Below, one piece after another: positions 20,706 to 31,316 of a stretch of DNA of 64,000 nt. The stretch spans positions 6,448,001-6,512,000 of the forward strand of contig NC_067203.1 of the NCBI RefSeq assembly GCF_026262505.1, written 5' to 3'. Origin of the DNA: Trichomonas vaginalis G3. Lineage: Eukaryota; Parabasalia; Trichomonadida; Trichomonadidae. Below the pieces are notes generated by a model. It saw only the letters and a program-made list of their open reading frames with translations, was not told where the DNA came from and ran no database searches. The first letter of the stretch is position 1. Every line of letters begins with the position of its first letter. The position numbers and the translations under genes were made by a program.

Positions 20706-21659
20706 TTATTTTGTAGAATAAACGGCCATAATAAAGTCATCTGGGAATGTCTTATCCTTGAAAATCTTGTCGATGTCAGGCTTCGTGAATTCTTCTTCAG
20801 GAAGAATGAATTGTGAATTAAACCACATGTACCAGATATTTGTACCGCCCTTGACAGCGGCGATACGGAAATCTCCCGAGTACATAGGAAGTTTGTCGCC
20901 AAAATCGAAAGTTAATGTTTTGTGTTCATGATCTTTATCAGGAACAATCTTAAGATCATTAGAATTTATCTCGACTTTTGGATCGCCAGGGATTGATTTG
21001 AATATGATATGTAGAGATCTTGTGAAAAATTTTTTTGGAACATTCTTGAAAACAACTTTTGTAACACGGGCAGGAGAAGCGACAAATGGGTCCTGTAAAG
21101 GAAGGCCGAGTTGGAGGAATTGTTCGTAGTAGAAGACATATCTGCGCTGAGAAGGAATGGTCACACCTTTATTATCATGGGTTCGTTTTCTTCCATAAAA
21201 TTGCAATGCCTCGGAAGCATGTGGAAATCTTCTGATGTGTACTAAAAGTGCGCCGATCATAACGCCAGTACGTCCTTTTCCGGCCTTACAATGAACAACA
21301 ACGATGTTCAAAGGGTCTTTATCCAGAAATTCTTTGGCATGATTGCAAAACTGTCTAATCATGTCAAACTTTGGTGGATTATGGTCTTCAAAGGGGTAAC
21401 AATTCACGCGACCGTCAAAAGCTGATTTATCATATGATCGTTCTGAGCAAAGATTATATACCCAGTACTTGTCTCCATGTCTCTCGTTGAGGAATCTTCT
21501 GACAACGGAAAAATCATTTCGATAAAGAGATTCAAAACCGGAAGCTGGATATCCCATGGCGATTATACTATCACCCACATAGGATAGATCCAAGTCGTAA
21601 TCGCCTTCCTGAAGTCTACGCTTATTTAGCGAAACTTTGCCTCTTACCCAGTTTAACAT
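20706..21659 (-). CDS. PTEN: PTEN phosphoinositide 3-phosphatase
   Basis: Lipid phosphatase that removes the 3-phosphate from PtdIns(3,4,5)P3 at the plasma membrane. With the start at MLNWVRGKVS (21659) the protein is 317 residues. It has the basic PIP2-binding segment VRGKVSLNKRRLQEGDYDLD (5-24), the WPD-like loop FEDHNPP with D92, and the catalytic P-loop HCKAGKGRTG with C124 and R130, the same numbering as human PTEN. The C2 domain follows from about 190. The long regulatory C-terminal tail and PDZ-binding end of the 403-residue animal protein are absent, as in many protists. The frame continues a few codons upstream without ATG, and the human-like numbering supports the chosen start. Confidence 0.96.
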   Translation of the reverse strand: MLNWVRGKVSLNKRRLQEGDYDLDLSYVGDSIIAMGYPASGFESLYRNDFSVVRRFLNERHGDKYWVYNLCSERSYDKSAFDGRVNCYPFEDHNPPKFDMIRQFCNHAKEFLDKDPLNIVVVHCKAGKGRTGVMIGALLVHIRRFPHASEALQFYGRKRTHDNKGVTIPSQRRYVFYYEQFLQLGLPLQDPFVASPARVTKVVFKNVPKKFFTRSLHIIFKSIPGDPKVEINSNDLKIVPDKDHEHKTLTFDFGDKLPMYSGDFRIAAVKGGTNIWYMWFNSQFILPEEEFTKPDIDKIFKDKTFPDDFIMAVYSTK

Positions 21660-21704
21660 TGAATTTTCCTTTTTGAATTGTATTCTCAATAAAAGTTATT
21701 TAAA

Positions 21705-21710
21705 AAGTGA
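21705..21710 (-). promoter_or_regulatory. Initiator TCACTT upstream of PTEN
   Basis: CGTCACTTTTTAAATAAC on the minus strand matches the TCAYTW initiator, about 48 bases before the PTEN ATG. Confidence 0.5.
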
Positions 21711-22449
21711 CGATGGGGGTAACGACCATCGAAAAATGGTTGATAAAGTCATAAAATATCTGCTTCTTGCAATGTAATAGAACAATTTTTGTGTTTTCTT
21801 CCATAACCCATATTGATTGGAACTCTTTACAAAAAAGTATGATACTACTGTTTACTCGAAATAATTATAGCGAAAACTCTTTGATTTCACCTCAAAGAAC
21901 TTTAATGAGGGTATTGGTTTTGTAGATTATTTACTGTGGAGAGTCGTTTGAGAAAATGTATTTGTTTATCCTGGAATTTTCTTGAATCATAATTGTAGAT
22001 TAATTCAAAATTTGCTAAAATGTCAATTTGAGAGTAGAATATAGATTTTTATATTTTATACATTGCATTCCCTTGCTTAATTTCTTGTGTTTTCCTTTTG
22101 AGATCTTCAAAAAATCATTTTCATAATAAATTCTTAAAAAAAATTATACTTCTTTTCCTAATATTTTTCTTTTACAAGATTAAGGATGTATGGATTTCCC
22201 CAATCCACTAGGGCTGCTTGCTGTTTGGGATTCCCACTGTCCCAAATTGAAATTTTTCAATGAGTTTCAAGAAAAAAATAAAAAAATTGGTGAAGGCAAA
22301 AAGAATTTAAAAAGGGTTAACTATAAAAGTATAATATTATGTGCAAATAAAGTAATTTTAGATATAATATCGCTTATATTAAAAATATATGAATTTGAAT
22401 AAATTAGAAATTTGAAACTTTGCCTAAAAAAAGTTAAATTCTATACTTG
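21711..22449. other. AT-rich spacer, no gene seen
   Basis: Poly-A/T-rich. It includes a small stem TTTGGGA...TCCCAAA near 22227-22250 that may already belong to the hairpin cluster described next. The 70-codon open frame at 22190 has no support. Confidence 0.35.
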
Positions 22450-22722
22450 CAGTATGAGTGTGTTGTAATGGTAGTAAGAATGGGCTAGCTCAAAGCAACT
22501 GCTCAAAACTTTCCCGCCAAAAACGCAAAAGTGTCATTTCTGCATGGAAGACCATAGCTGGCGTCACGCTCAACCATCCCCTTGCTGGTATGATGTGCAG
22601 CCTTTGTTCTGACCAATCATAGTGCTGCTTCATCCATACCAGCAAGTGGTTTCAGCATCAGACCTCCGCTTGGTCTTCCATAAGAGCCCTGCAAATCAGA
22701 AGCACAGTAATTATGCAGCCTA
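22450..22722. repeat. Hairpin cluster D, left part
   Basis: GC-richer than its surroundings. A large imperfect stem pairs about 22540-22590 (CATGGAAGACCATAGCTGG... CTTGCTGGTATG) with about 22635-22685 (CATACCAGCAAGTGG... CTTGGTCTTCCATA). The last bases before Polinton 1 (about 22699-22722, AGAAGCACAGTAATTATGC) are the left arm of another stem whose right arm lies beyond the Polinton at about 48483-48511. The outer boundary is not certain; no end repeats were found. Confidence 0.65.
22718..22722. repeat. Target-site duplication of Polinton 1, left copy (gccta)
   Basis: The same five bases follow the right terminal repeat at 48461-48465. Five to six bases is the usual size for Polintons. Confidence 0.8.
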
Positions 22723-23199
22723 AGTTAGTATCCATAATTTCGGTACCAAGGGTCTACGCCCCTCGGAACCAAAATTACTAGAATTTACAAAAACCGTTTG
22801 ACACGTAAAATACATTTGACATTTACAAAAAATAAAAAAAAATAATTTTTTAAAAAATAAACTTAAAAATTAACGTTAAAATTTTTGACACTTTACAAAA
22901 TAAAAAAAAATAATTTTTTAAAAAATAAATTTAAAAATTAACGTTAAAATTTTTGACACTTTACAAAATAAAAAAAATAATTTTTTAAAAATAAACTTTA
23001 AAAATTAACGTTAAAATTTTTTTATTTATTTTTTTTATCATAGATTTTAACACCCAGAGTAAAAAATAATTTTTTTAAAATAAATTAACTCAAAATTTTT
23101 TTAATTTCTGTATATACTAAATTTTTCATAAATGATAAAATTAATTTTAGGGTATATCTAACCCGATATCTAACCTCATTTCTAACCTTGTGAATTTTC
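22723..23199. repeat. Polinton 1 left terminal inverted repeat
   Basis: About 477 bases matching the complement of 47988-48460. The outer 100 bases are mixed sequence including GGTACCAAGGGTCTACGCCC. About 22836-23030 is three tandem copies of a roughly 70-bp AT-rich unit containing TTAACGTTAAAATTTTTGACACTTTACAAAATA. The inner end is CTAACCTTGTGAATTTTC, exactly at the 3' ends of the flanking genes. Confidence 0.92.
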
Positions 23200-23769
23200 T
23201 TATAAAGTTGCAATAGTTGAATTCAGTAACTGAGCCTCAAGGAAGAAAACATCCTTTCCGTCTTCGGGTAACACAACGGGGCATTTATGATCATGTGTAG
23301 AATACATATCAATCCAAAACTCTCTATTATTTCCTGATAACTTATAATATTTAATATTTGTTAATGGCGTCGATCTAGTATGACCGATAAATTCATTTTC
23401 AACCCCTTTAGCGATATTTGAATATAAAATGACTTGTTTTCTGTCCCATACATTATATGTTATTATTGGTAATAATACTGTTCGTTCTTCTCCGGGTTTA
23501 TAATTAAATACATTCATGAAGTCTTCATTATACTGAGAAATTTTAAAACCTATCCTAAAATCACTTTGTCTCTTTTCTGCTATTTCATTAAACGGTGAGT
23601 ATATAACAAATGTGCATGTATGTGAATCATCTATTTGTTCAATAAATTCATAATGAAAGTCTATAATTTGTGGTTGAATTCCTTCTTCTTTTAATTTATC
23701 AAGATACACATTTAATCCTAAAGCGTTTTTGTTAAATTTCTTTTCGAAAATTTCGTTAAAATCACTCAT
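23200..23769 (-). CDS. Polinton 1: capsid-type (jelly-roll-like) protein candidate
   Basis: A 189-residue product, first gene inside the left repeat. It is rich in beta-strand-like segments. The C-terminal half (LTNIKYYKLSG, then REFWIDMYSTHDHKCPVVLP) resembles Polinton minor capsid/penton proteins and shares its overall pattern with 51716-52162 in the second region. It overlaps the upstream gene by four bases (coupled pair). Virion role is inferred from pattern and context only. Confidence 0.5.
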   Translation of the reverse strand: MSDFNEIFEKKFNKNALGLNVYLDKLKEEGIQPQIIDFHYEFIEQIDDSHTCTFVIYSPFNEIAEKRQSDFRIGFKISQYNEDFMNVFNYKPGEERTVLLPIITYNVWDRKQVILYSNIAKGVENEFIGHTRSTPLTNIKYYKLSGNNREFWIDMYSTHDHKCPVVLPEDGKDVFFLEAQLLNSTIATL

Positions 23770-24038
23770 GCATTCATATAATGTTGTGTCGTCTTTGAAA
23801 TATTTATATATGTGAATAGTTTGCTTAAATTCTTGGTTTCGTTTATAACAACAACTTCGAGCTCAAATTCAACCTTTCTAAATCCTCGTGTTATATACAT
23901 ACTTGATAAACCAATATATTTTTCGTTTATATTAACAGACCAGTCAATAGGTAATTTAAATGTGATTCTATTTCCATTTATTTTAACATTTTCGTCTTCA
24001 GAACTGAAAGCAACTGTTAAAGGTACTTGTCTATACAT
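23766..24038 (-). CDS. Polinton 1: small beta-rich protein paired with the capsid candidate
   Basis: A 90-residue product with a segment (ITFKLPIDWSVNINEKYIGL, then RKVEFELEVVVI) that parallels FDYPLRWLRDPSVTKAIGF in 52278-52562 and YEYPKHWVDYNTGEKAIEI in 45367-46257. It is probably one family of structural proteins. It lies directly upstream of, and overlaps, the 23769 gene on the same strand. Confidence 0.5.
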   Translation of the reverse strand: MYRQVPLTVAFSSEDENVKINGNRITFKLPIDWSVNINEKYIGLSSMYITRGFRKVEFELEVVVINETKNLSKLFTYINISKTTQHYMNA

Positions 24039-24062
24039 TTATTACAAACAAAAATATATCAT

Positions 24063-24305
24063 TTATTCTTTCTTCTCAATGGATTCAGCCTTTTCCTTCT
24101 CCGCCTTTTCTTTAGCCTCACGTTCTCTTTTTGCTTTCATTCGCGGGTTCTTCTCTCTTCCTGCAGCTAATGCGGCTAACTGCTTTTCACTTAATTTCCT
24201 TTTTGGTTTTTCTGGTTTTTCTTCTGTTTTTGATGTCTTTAGTTCTGTTAATATCTGCTCACGAATTTCTTTTTTGATGGCTTCAATATCTAATCCCTGA
24301 CTCAT
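24063..24305 (-). CDS. Polinton 1: small charged helical protein
   Basis: An 80-residue product starting MSQGLDIEAIKKEIREQ; this ATG is preferred over an upstream extension that overlaps the divergent gene. It is almost entirely lysine/glutamate-rich helix (EKPKRKLSEKQLAALAAGRE), the look of a small nucleic-acid- or scaffold-binding protein. Function unknown. Confidence 0.5.
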   Translation of the reverse strand: MSQGLDIEAIKKEIREQILTELKTSKTEEKPEKPKRKLSEKQLAALAAGREKNPRMKAKREREAKEKAEKEKAESIEKKE

Positions 24306-24355
24306 TTGATTACCGATAAAAAATTCAAAATTTAAAAAATTTATTTGAATTAAAT

Positions 24356-24817
24356 ATGAGCCTATCAAAATCTGAGAGACAATCGATTATATTAAATGAT
24401 GCAAGAGGAATTCAGCATCCATTATATTATGTATCAACAAGTAAAGATGGAAAAATTTATGTAAGAAAAAGACGAGTTCCATTAACGAATTCGGAAACTG
24501 ATAAAATTGATATTAAACCTCCTCCATCTGAAACAAAAGCGGAAGACAGCGAGGCTGTCAGGGCAAAGCCCACGATAAAGGAAACGGAACCTAAACCAGA
24601 ACCTAAACCCGATGTACTTTCGATAACGAATCAAGAATTAATAGCTAAATTTGTAAATTTCATTGAAAAGCAAACGGAATCAAAAAATCCAGACCCACCA
24701 GTAAAAGAACAGGAAACCAAAATTAATGAAGAGTTTGTTAAAAACGTAAAACATGAAATTATTGAACAAAAGAAACAAATTCCTCAACTAAGAAGAAGAG
24801 TTAGAATATTAAACTAA
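24356..24817 (+). CDS. Polinton 1: basic/acidic small protein with a conserved N-terminal box
   Basis: A 153-residue product. Its N-terminal box (IILNDARGIQHPLYYVSTSKDGKIYVRKR in pieces) matches the equivalent of 55481-56011 (IIESARSG...NPNYKVTFHRNGTASISKK) and 47553-47783. The middle is proline/glutamate/lysine-rich, and the end is basic (RRRVRIL). A short GC-rich double hairpin (24546-24572) lies in frame inside it. Function unknown. Confidence 0.55.
   Translation: MSLSKSERQSIILNDARGIQHPLYYVSTSKDGKIYVRKRRVPLTNSETDKIDIKPPPSETKAEDSEAVRAKPTIKETEPKPEPKPDVLSITNQELIAKFVNFIEKQTESKNPDPPVKEQETKINEEFVKNVKHEIIEQKKQIPQLRRRVRILN
24546..24572. repeat. GC-rich double hairpin inside a Polinton 1 gene
   Basis: GACAGCGAGGCTGTC is followed by GGGCAAAGCCC: two adjacent perfect short stems in an otherwise AT-rich gene, read in frame as EDSEAVRAKPT. 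See the findings for sister copies. Confidence 0.6.
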
Positions 24818-24843
24818 ATAAATATTTTTATCTAACATAAAAC

Positions 24844-25427
24844 ATGCAAAACGAACAGCTTAACGAATTTACACCAGCTGAACATATCCATCAAATTCGT
24901 TCATATTTTGATGTAATCGATAATGCAATTAATATTGGTGATACTAATAGAAGATATATCGATGCTAAAATTCCATCACAACCAGGAAGCGCAAAGGATC
25001 ATAACTGGGTCACATTCAATTTATCTCCGCCAGGTGAAAATATGCTAGACCTTTATAACACATTCCTTACAACTACCTATAAAAGTAAATATATCCTGGA
25101 TAATGCTATTACTGGCTCATCAATTCCAAATACTAATTCTCCAGATTTCTTTGGCGTTTTTGATGAATCAATTTACACCATTAGCGCTTATCAGTTATTA
25201 GCAAATGGAAGAGTTATTTATAGTCAGGATAACGCAAGAGAAGAAGCATATATCATTTCTAATTCACAGACTACAGAACAAATAAAGAAAGTTGATGTTT
25301 TCTCAAAAACGAAATATTATTAGGATTTCTTAGAAATGCTTGTTTCGCTATTCAAGTTAGACCAGCCGGCATCCCTGCTGTTAGAATTGATGATTATAAT
25401 TTAGCTGCTGATGGAGGCGAAGAGTAA
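24844..25427 (+). pseudogene. Polinton 1: capsid-protein-like remnant
   Basis: A part-open region whose product starts MQNEQLNEFTPAEHIHQIRSY. It includes DTNRRYIDAKIPSQPG and NMLDLYNTFLTTTYKSKY, beta-rich and lacking enzyme motifs, and it sits where a major capsid gene is expected (next to the minor capsid pair). It is much shorter than an intact Polinton major capsid gene and is broken. The assignment is tentative. Confidence 0.4.
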
Positions 25428-25481
25428 AAAAATAAATCTAGTTAATTTTTAATTTTCTGATTTTTTTATTTTTATAAAAAG

Positions 25482-26045
25482 ATGGAAAATAACTGGGAAA
25501 CATTAGTAGCTGATGAAGATTATGAAATAAACACTGAATATCCGTATCAAATAAGAAGGAAGAAAACCGGAAAGACTGTCAGTGAGTATGAAGAAAAAAA
25601 TGGATATATAAGATTAACCCTTAACGGTAAAAAATATCTTAAACACAGATTAATAGCTATTCAGTGGATTGATAATCCTGATAGTTTTGGGGAAGTTGGC
25701 CATTACGATAAAGTAAGAAATAATAATAAGATTGATAATTTACATTGGTGTTCAAGTTCTACAAATAATAGAAATAGAAGTAAAGCAAATGGAGTAGAAT
25801 ATAATTTCGTTGATGAAATCAGTGAAAATTCAATTACTGTTTCACATTATGGAAATCATGAATTTGAGGATTTATTTTACGACATCGATGCAGATTTGTT
25901 TTATTATTATAACGGTCGTCAGTATAAAGAGCTATACATTAATGAAAACATAAATGGTTCATTATATGTTAACATTTATGATGTAAATAACAAAAGAACG
26001 TGCATTACATATAGTAAATTCAAACGCTTACATAATTTAATATGA
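25482..26045 (+). CDS. Polinton 1: NUMOD4/HNH-type protein
   Basis: A 187-residue product. Residues 1-95 have the NUMOD4 plus HNH layout of phage and virus homing-type nucleases: WETLVADEDYEI, YPYQIRRKKTGK, KHRLIAIQWIDNP, GHYDKVRNNNKIDNLHW. The C-terminal 90 residues are unrelated, acidic and tyrosine-rich. A sister gene with the same N-terminal pattern lies at 58851-59531. Homing or recombination is the usual role in other viruses; here it is inferred. Confidence 0.7.
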   Translation: MENNWETLVADEDYEINTEYPYQIRRKKTGKTVSEYEEKNGYIRLTLNGKKYLKHRLIAIQWIDNPDSFGEVGHYDKVRNNNKIDNLHWCSSSTNNRNRSKANGVEYNFVDEISENSITVSHYGNHEFEDLFYDIDADLFYYYNGRQYKELYINENINGSLYVNIYDVNNKRTCITYSKFKRLHNLI

Positions 26046-28593
26046 AAAGTTTATTTTTGTCATGAACGATAAAAATATATTATATCATAAATGACTTCAG
26101 AACTTTAACTTTCTTATGAAAGTATTTTTAGTCGTTATTGAAAAGTTAAACTTCTCTTCAAAACACGGTGCTGATGATTTGCATAAATCAAATGCAATTT
26201 CCTGACTACTATGAAGGGCTTCATATAATTTCATAACTGAAAACTCACTATCTTTATCATATTTTCCCTGAGGAATCATTAATCCTTTATCTTCATCATA
26301 AACGCATTTAACTGCTTCAGGAAACATTTCATTTGCTGTTAAAGCTATAACATCTTGTTTTACGCCTTTCATTCTGCAGTGAAATGCAACTTCATTTAAA
26401 TCATTCGTGAGTAAATCAATGTAAGTCTTCTTTCCACAAAATATCGACTTATAAGCTAAACTTTGTTTACCTTTTGTGATTTCTGCAAAGTCGGAATGGA
26501 ACTGACCTAAATTCTTTCCAATAAGTTCGCGACCATATCTCTTCTTAAACTCTGCAGCGAGTTTTGGTATGTATTCATTGTAAATGTGCATCGAATCTGT
26601 ATCCTGATAAAATGCTTGTAATCCTAAGTCTTCAATCGTGCAAAATACTTCATTCATGATACGTTTCGACATAGATAAGATATTAACACCTAAGGGGCAA
26701 AAGTTAAAGTGTCTGCAAATGCTTTTAGTGAGTTTGAAAATAGTTTTATCCGAACCATCTAAACCTTCAAATTTAATAATATGGTTATAATTTCTGATGG
26801 CATACCTAACAGCATCTTTATCATCAATGATTTGAATTTTCGACTCTATCGGGGACAAAATTGTTTTTCCATAAATACTGTTCAAAATTAATTTAATATT
26901 TTCTTGTAGCGGGTTTTCTTCCTTCTTATACTTTAATCTCAATTCAAACAATTTCTTTACTTCATCTCTTATTCTAAAATCTCTCTTTTCATCATAGTAG
27001 TAACCCTGTAATACTTCGCAGCTGATGCCCTGATATTTTATTAAATCCTGCAAAGCGATGTGGTCCACGTACATTAAACAGCATGTGTTTGAACTTCTTG
27101 GAACAGTGGCTTTGTCCTTGGCTTTGTCCTTGGTGCTTTTCGCCTTTAGCTCCGGGTTTAATTCTGGATCGACTGTTATAAGTGGAAAATGTCTTTTAAT
27201 CTTGATATCAGTTATTTTTATTAAAACAAAGAATCCGGAAATGAATTTATCACATTCAGACTCGCCCTGGTCATCTTCGAATAAATGTTTTAACAAATAT
27301 TCACTGTTTAACATTTCTGGCTTCAAAACTTTCGGAATTCCTTCTAAAGTATAAAGTCTCGCGATAGCGGATGGATATAGTGAGACAGCATCGAAGTCAG
27401 CAATGAGTTTCTTTTCGCTCTTTTGTTTCTTATTATCAGATAACATACATCTTCCACCTTGAATACAGCGTGAAATAAACTCACGAGGTTTATTTGATAG
27501 GTCATATAAATTTCCATTAGGGAAGTATACTCTGTTCTCAAATAATTTATTAGCAATTGAACAAATGCTAACGTAATCATAAACGTTTAAATCAAATTCT
27601 TTTAATATATCATTTCTGAACTTAACGAAACCTTCTCTTAAAATCCTTACGTCCTGTTTACAGTAAAATGAGCTATATTTTTCTAAATTGAAATGGTTTT
27701 CATCTATTCTGCAGTTTTCGATTAAATCTATGTTTTTCATGAACGTTTCAACATCCTGGACAAACTTACATGCTTCAGAAATGACACCAGTTCTGTTATC
27801 ATTAGCTAATAAACAACTTGAATCCTTAGGACCTGTTTGTAAATGAAACATTTCTGGGAACTTCTTAAGTTTTGTACTAATAACTGTGTAAGAATCTTTT
27901 ATAATGATTGCTTTACCTTTATATATTCCCGTTATCTGCATTGTTCTAGAACTCTTAATAATCGGTGTTCCTTTAATTTCTGTTAAATGCCTTAAAATAA
28001 AATTGATATCATAACTGAGGTTATGAAAATATATTAAACTTTTATCAGGAATTCTTTCTAAAAATTCTGTCGCACAATTTTCACCCCATATGCTTTCACT
28101 AATCTTTCCATCTTCACTGTCATAACAAATGTTAAAAGCTTTATGAACTCCATCAGTGCTGCATTCAAAGTCAGCGAAGAAAACGTGTTCATAAATGAAT
28201 TTATGTTTTGATTCTGAGCTATCCTTGCTTTCGGACTTTTTCTTTAACTGAACACAGTAGTTGGGAGTATAATTTAAATCTTTAAACGGTGCAAGTTTTT
28301 GTTTATATAAATTTGTTGTATAAGTGAAAAGTTCTCCATAAGATAAAGGTTCAAAGTAATTGTACTCTCTTAATGTTTTCAAAATTTCCCATAAAGCAGT
28401 TGTTCGTGAAGAATCAATGACAAATTTATTTTCTCTTCTCTTATATATTTTCATTTGACGTTCTATATTCCAGCCGCCTAATGATTTGAGAATTTCGTTA
28501 TAATTTTTGATAAAATATGTTGTCATAGGTAATCTTTCATTTAACATGTAATGGTCTTCAACGAGTAATAAATCGATTGTTTTCTTTATTTCT

Positions 28594-28625
28594 GTGTGAC
28601 CTTCGGTCTCGCCGCTTTGCGCTTT
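28594..28625. repeat. GC-rich double hairpin inside the polymerase region
   Basis: On the minus strand GCGCAAAGC-type and GACCGAAGGTC stems lie side by side. They are read as KRKAARPKV and resemble the hairpin pairs at 24546 and 47785. Confidence 0.45.
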
Positions 28626-29611
28626 GATGGTGTATAATGAACTGTCTTATTATCTTTTGAATTATCGAAATAACCAATGGTAACATTAAATGCTATGCCT
28701 GTTGCGTTAGAAATTTCCTGAATCTTACTTTGTGGAAAATCTCTAACTCTAATGACTTCACGCATGTGGTCTACCGTCTGCTCATCAACTCCAGCCTGAA
28801 TGCAAGCATAAACGAAGCAGTTATCTTCTGTCATCAATTTTGTAGTTCTTTTGTTAAGTTCATTGAAAATTTGATAACATTCAAGATTTATAGGTAATCT
28901 GCAAAGATATTTCCAAAACTCACCACTTCTCTTTTATTCGTTCTCTTTTCACCATTATCCCTCCAGAAAGTATCAATTAGTTTTTGGTTTCCTTTGCTTT
29001 AACGCCTCTAAAATTTCTTTCTGGTCTTTTGATAATTTGCTTTCATCTCTTTTTTCTCTCTTCTGTGGCTTACCTTTCTTAATATCGCTCATCGTTAATC
29101 CTTCATATTCAGTTAAATCATACATTTTAATTTCTTCGAGGTTCTTAATATTTGTCATAAAAAATCATAATGTTTTTCAATTATTCCAGCTGCGTTTGCT
29201 TCAATCTCTGTTATAAAGTTTTCTTGCTTTAACTGATGAAGTAAAGCTCCGATGTTCTCGATGTTCAATGTTGAATTAGTAAATTTACCATCAAGTTTAT
29301 AACAAATCATCCATTTTTGCGAATTTACTTTTATCTTCTGCAGAAGCCTAATAAACATTTTACCGAAACGTTCATGTAGGTAATTTCTGTTTTCTTCATT
29401 GAGTTCTTTAATGTTAAAATCTATGATTCTATTTCCTGCTTTAACATTTTTGCGTTTATTATTTTCATCCTTCTTTAACCATTTCTCACCATCAAGAGCT
29501 TTATCATCTATAGATTTAATCACTTCGTTTGCTTTGCGTAATTGTGCAATTGCTTTTGCATATTTTACAGCTATATTTTTCTTTTCTCATGCTTTTCTTC
29601 TTTCTCGTTTC

Positions 29612-29809
29612 ACCTACATTAACATTAGTTATATTGTGCATTTCCTGCCTTACTTCTTTTGGTACGCCTTACTTGTCTTTCCTACATCAACATTAGTTAT
29701 ATCATACATTTCTTTTCTTACTTCCTTCGGTACTGCTGTCCTTGTCCTTCCTACATCAACATTCATCATATCATGAATTTCCTGCCTAACTTCCTTCGGT
29801 ACCGCTTGT
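29612..29809. repeat. Three tandem copies of a roughly 66-bp unit in the polymerase N-terminal region
   Basis: CCTACATCAACATTAGTTAT... CTTCCTTCGGTAC occurs three times in a row. On the minus strand it encodes a repeated peptide of the form AVPKEVR-x-E-x-xD-x-x-NVDVG-x-T. The copies are slightly diverged. Confidence 0.75.
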
Positions 29810-30504
29810 TTATGATATAAATTAACCTGAACATCATTTAAAGGAAATGTTTTGTTATTAATGTAATCATTAATTTTCTCGTAACTGATTTCACCTCTGT
29901 AATCATTGAGGTATTTAGCTAATGAAGATTTGTTAGTCGCATATCTTTTGCTAAATAACAATAACTTCAATAACTTCTTAATTTCTTCATGGTCTAATCT
30001 AGATAGCTTTTTATACATCTTTTATGGAAAATAAAAAAATATTTTCCGTAAAAAATATAATTTATTTTTGGGGCGGTGCCATGTGAGGTGAAATTTATCA
30101 TACACCGATTGGACCTTTTGCTTTCCCGAAAACATAGAATTTATATTGGGGGCCAAATATATGTGCATATATCTATACTAATCAAGCCATATTTACTCAT
30201 ATAGTATTGAGGAATAATGTGTTTTATATAAGATATGAATTTCAAAAATTTTGTTTTATTTCATTTTGAGTACAATGAGGTATCTATATATATACTCTCT
30301 ATTGCGTTTGTAAACTCATTTTGGTCACATATCCATTTTTTAATCTGCATCTTATTTGAGATTTCAAATTTTTATCGACAATCATATATAATCACATCGG
30401 CATTTGGAGATACTTATCTTGTATCTCCAAATATCGATGTGATCATTGTATTTAATTGTATATTGACCAAGAGATTCTGATGCAGAATATTCAAAGTAGA
30501 TAGT

Positions 30505-31020
30505 TTTTCCATTCTGTACACATAGGTGCAGGGTCTATCACTGGCACCCTGCACCTATATGTGCAGAATTGGAAAAGCTTGCACTTTTACCTTTTGATGC
30601 GAATGTGTCAAACACTTTTCCCATTCTGCACATATATATGCAGGGTCTATCACTGGCACCCTGCACCAATATGTGCAGAATGGGAAAAGCGCGCACTTTT
30701 GTTCTTCGATGCGAATGTGTCGGACATAATTCCTGATTTGCTCATATATTTGCAGGGTCTATCACTAGGACCCTGCAAATATATGAGCAAATCAGGAATT
30801 GCTTGCACTTTTTCACTTGAATGTGATTCATTGAATTTCAATTCGAGAAAGGAGTTTACAAATGCAGGGTATTGTTCCTTTACCCTGCATTTGTAAACTC
30901 CTTTCTCGAATAGCTTGCACTTTTTTCAAAGAATGTTAAACATCGAATTTCAATTCGAGAAAGGAGTTTACAAATGCAGGGTAAAGGACAATACCCTGCA
31001 TTTGTTAACTCCTTTCTTGT
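30505..31020. repeat. Element A hairpin group 1: five stems of about 31 bp at a spacing of about 112 bp
   Basis: Stem-loops: 30505-30576, 30615-30689, 30728-30800, 30841-30911 and 30953-31020. The third (32-bp arms) and fourth (31-bp arms) are perfect. The first three share the loop CTATCACTGG or a close variant. Every stem contains GCAGGGT/ACCCTGC next to the loop. Units are joined by linkers of about 40 bases beginning GC(T/G)(T/C)GCACTTTT, the first two continuing to GATGCGAATGTGT. Fourth and fifth stems are near-identical copies. Confidence 0.9.
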
Positions 31021-31316
31021 AAAACCTTCCTCCAAAAAAATATAAAGATCACATTCTTCTTAAAACTCTCAAAATCTCATTATTTCAATCTTATAATCAT
31101 AAATAAACATACTCTTTCTATCTAATATTTCTCTATTCCTTAATTTTCTTATGAAATTTGTTATTTTTTATTTAATTTTTAAAATTTTCAATTTTTTTGG
31201 ATAATTTTATTCAATTTTATGATAATTTATTCTATTCTCATTATATAATAATATTGTTCATTTTTATTTTTTTAATTTTTCAATGCATACGATAATTTTT
31301 AATTCAATTTTTAAAC

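Larger units (their letters stand above)
26097..30018 (-). pseudogene. polB: Polinton 1: protein-primed family-B DNA polymerase region (broken)
   Basis: The main open part (26097-28547) contains the proofreading motifs FFADFECSTDG (Exo I), FHNLSYDINF (Exo II) and YCKQDVRILREGF (Exo III). The polymerase motifs are DFDAVSLYPSA (A), KLILNSIYGKT (B) and YQDTDSMHI (C), in the order of protein-primed polymerases. The N-terminal extension typical of Polintons lies at about 28586-30018 and is broken about four to five times overall. It would replicate the element from its inverted ends. Confidence 0.9.

Noticed and set aside
22190-22402. 70-codon frame before cluster D
   Set aside because: AT-driven composition, no motif, partly overlapping a small hairpin.
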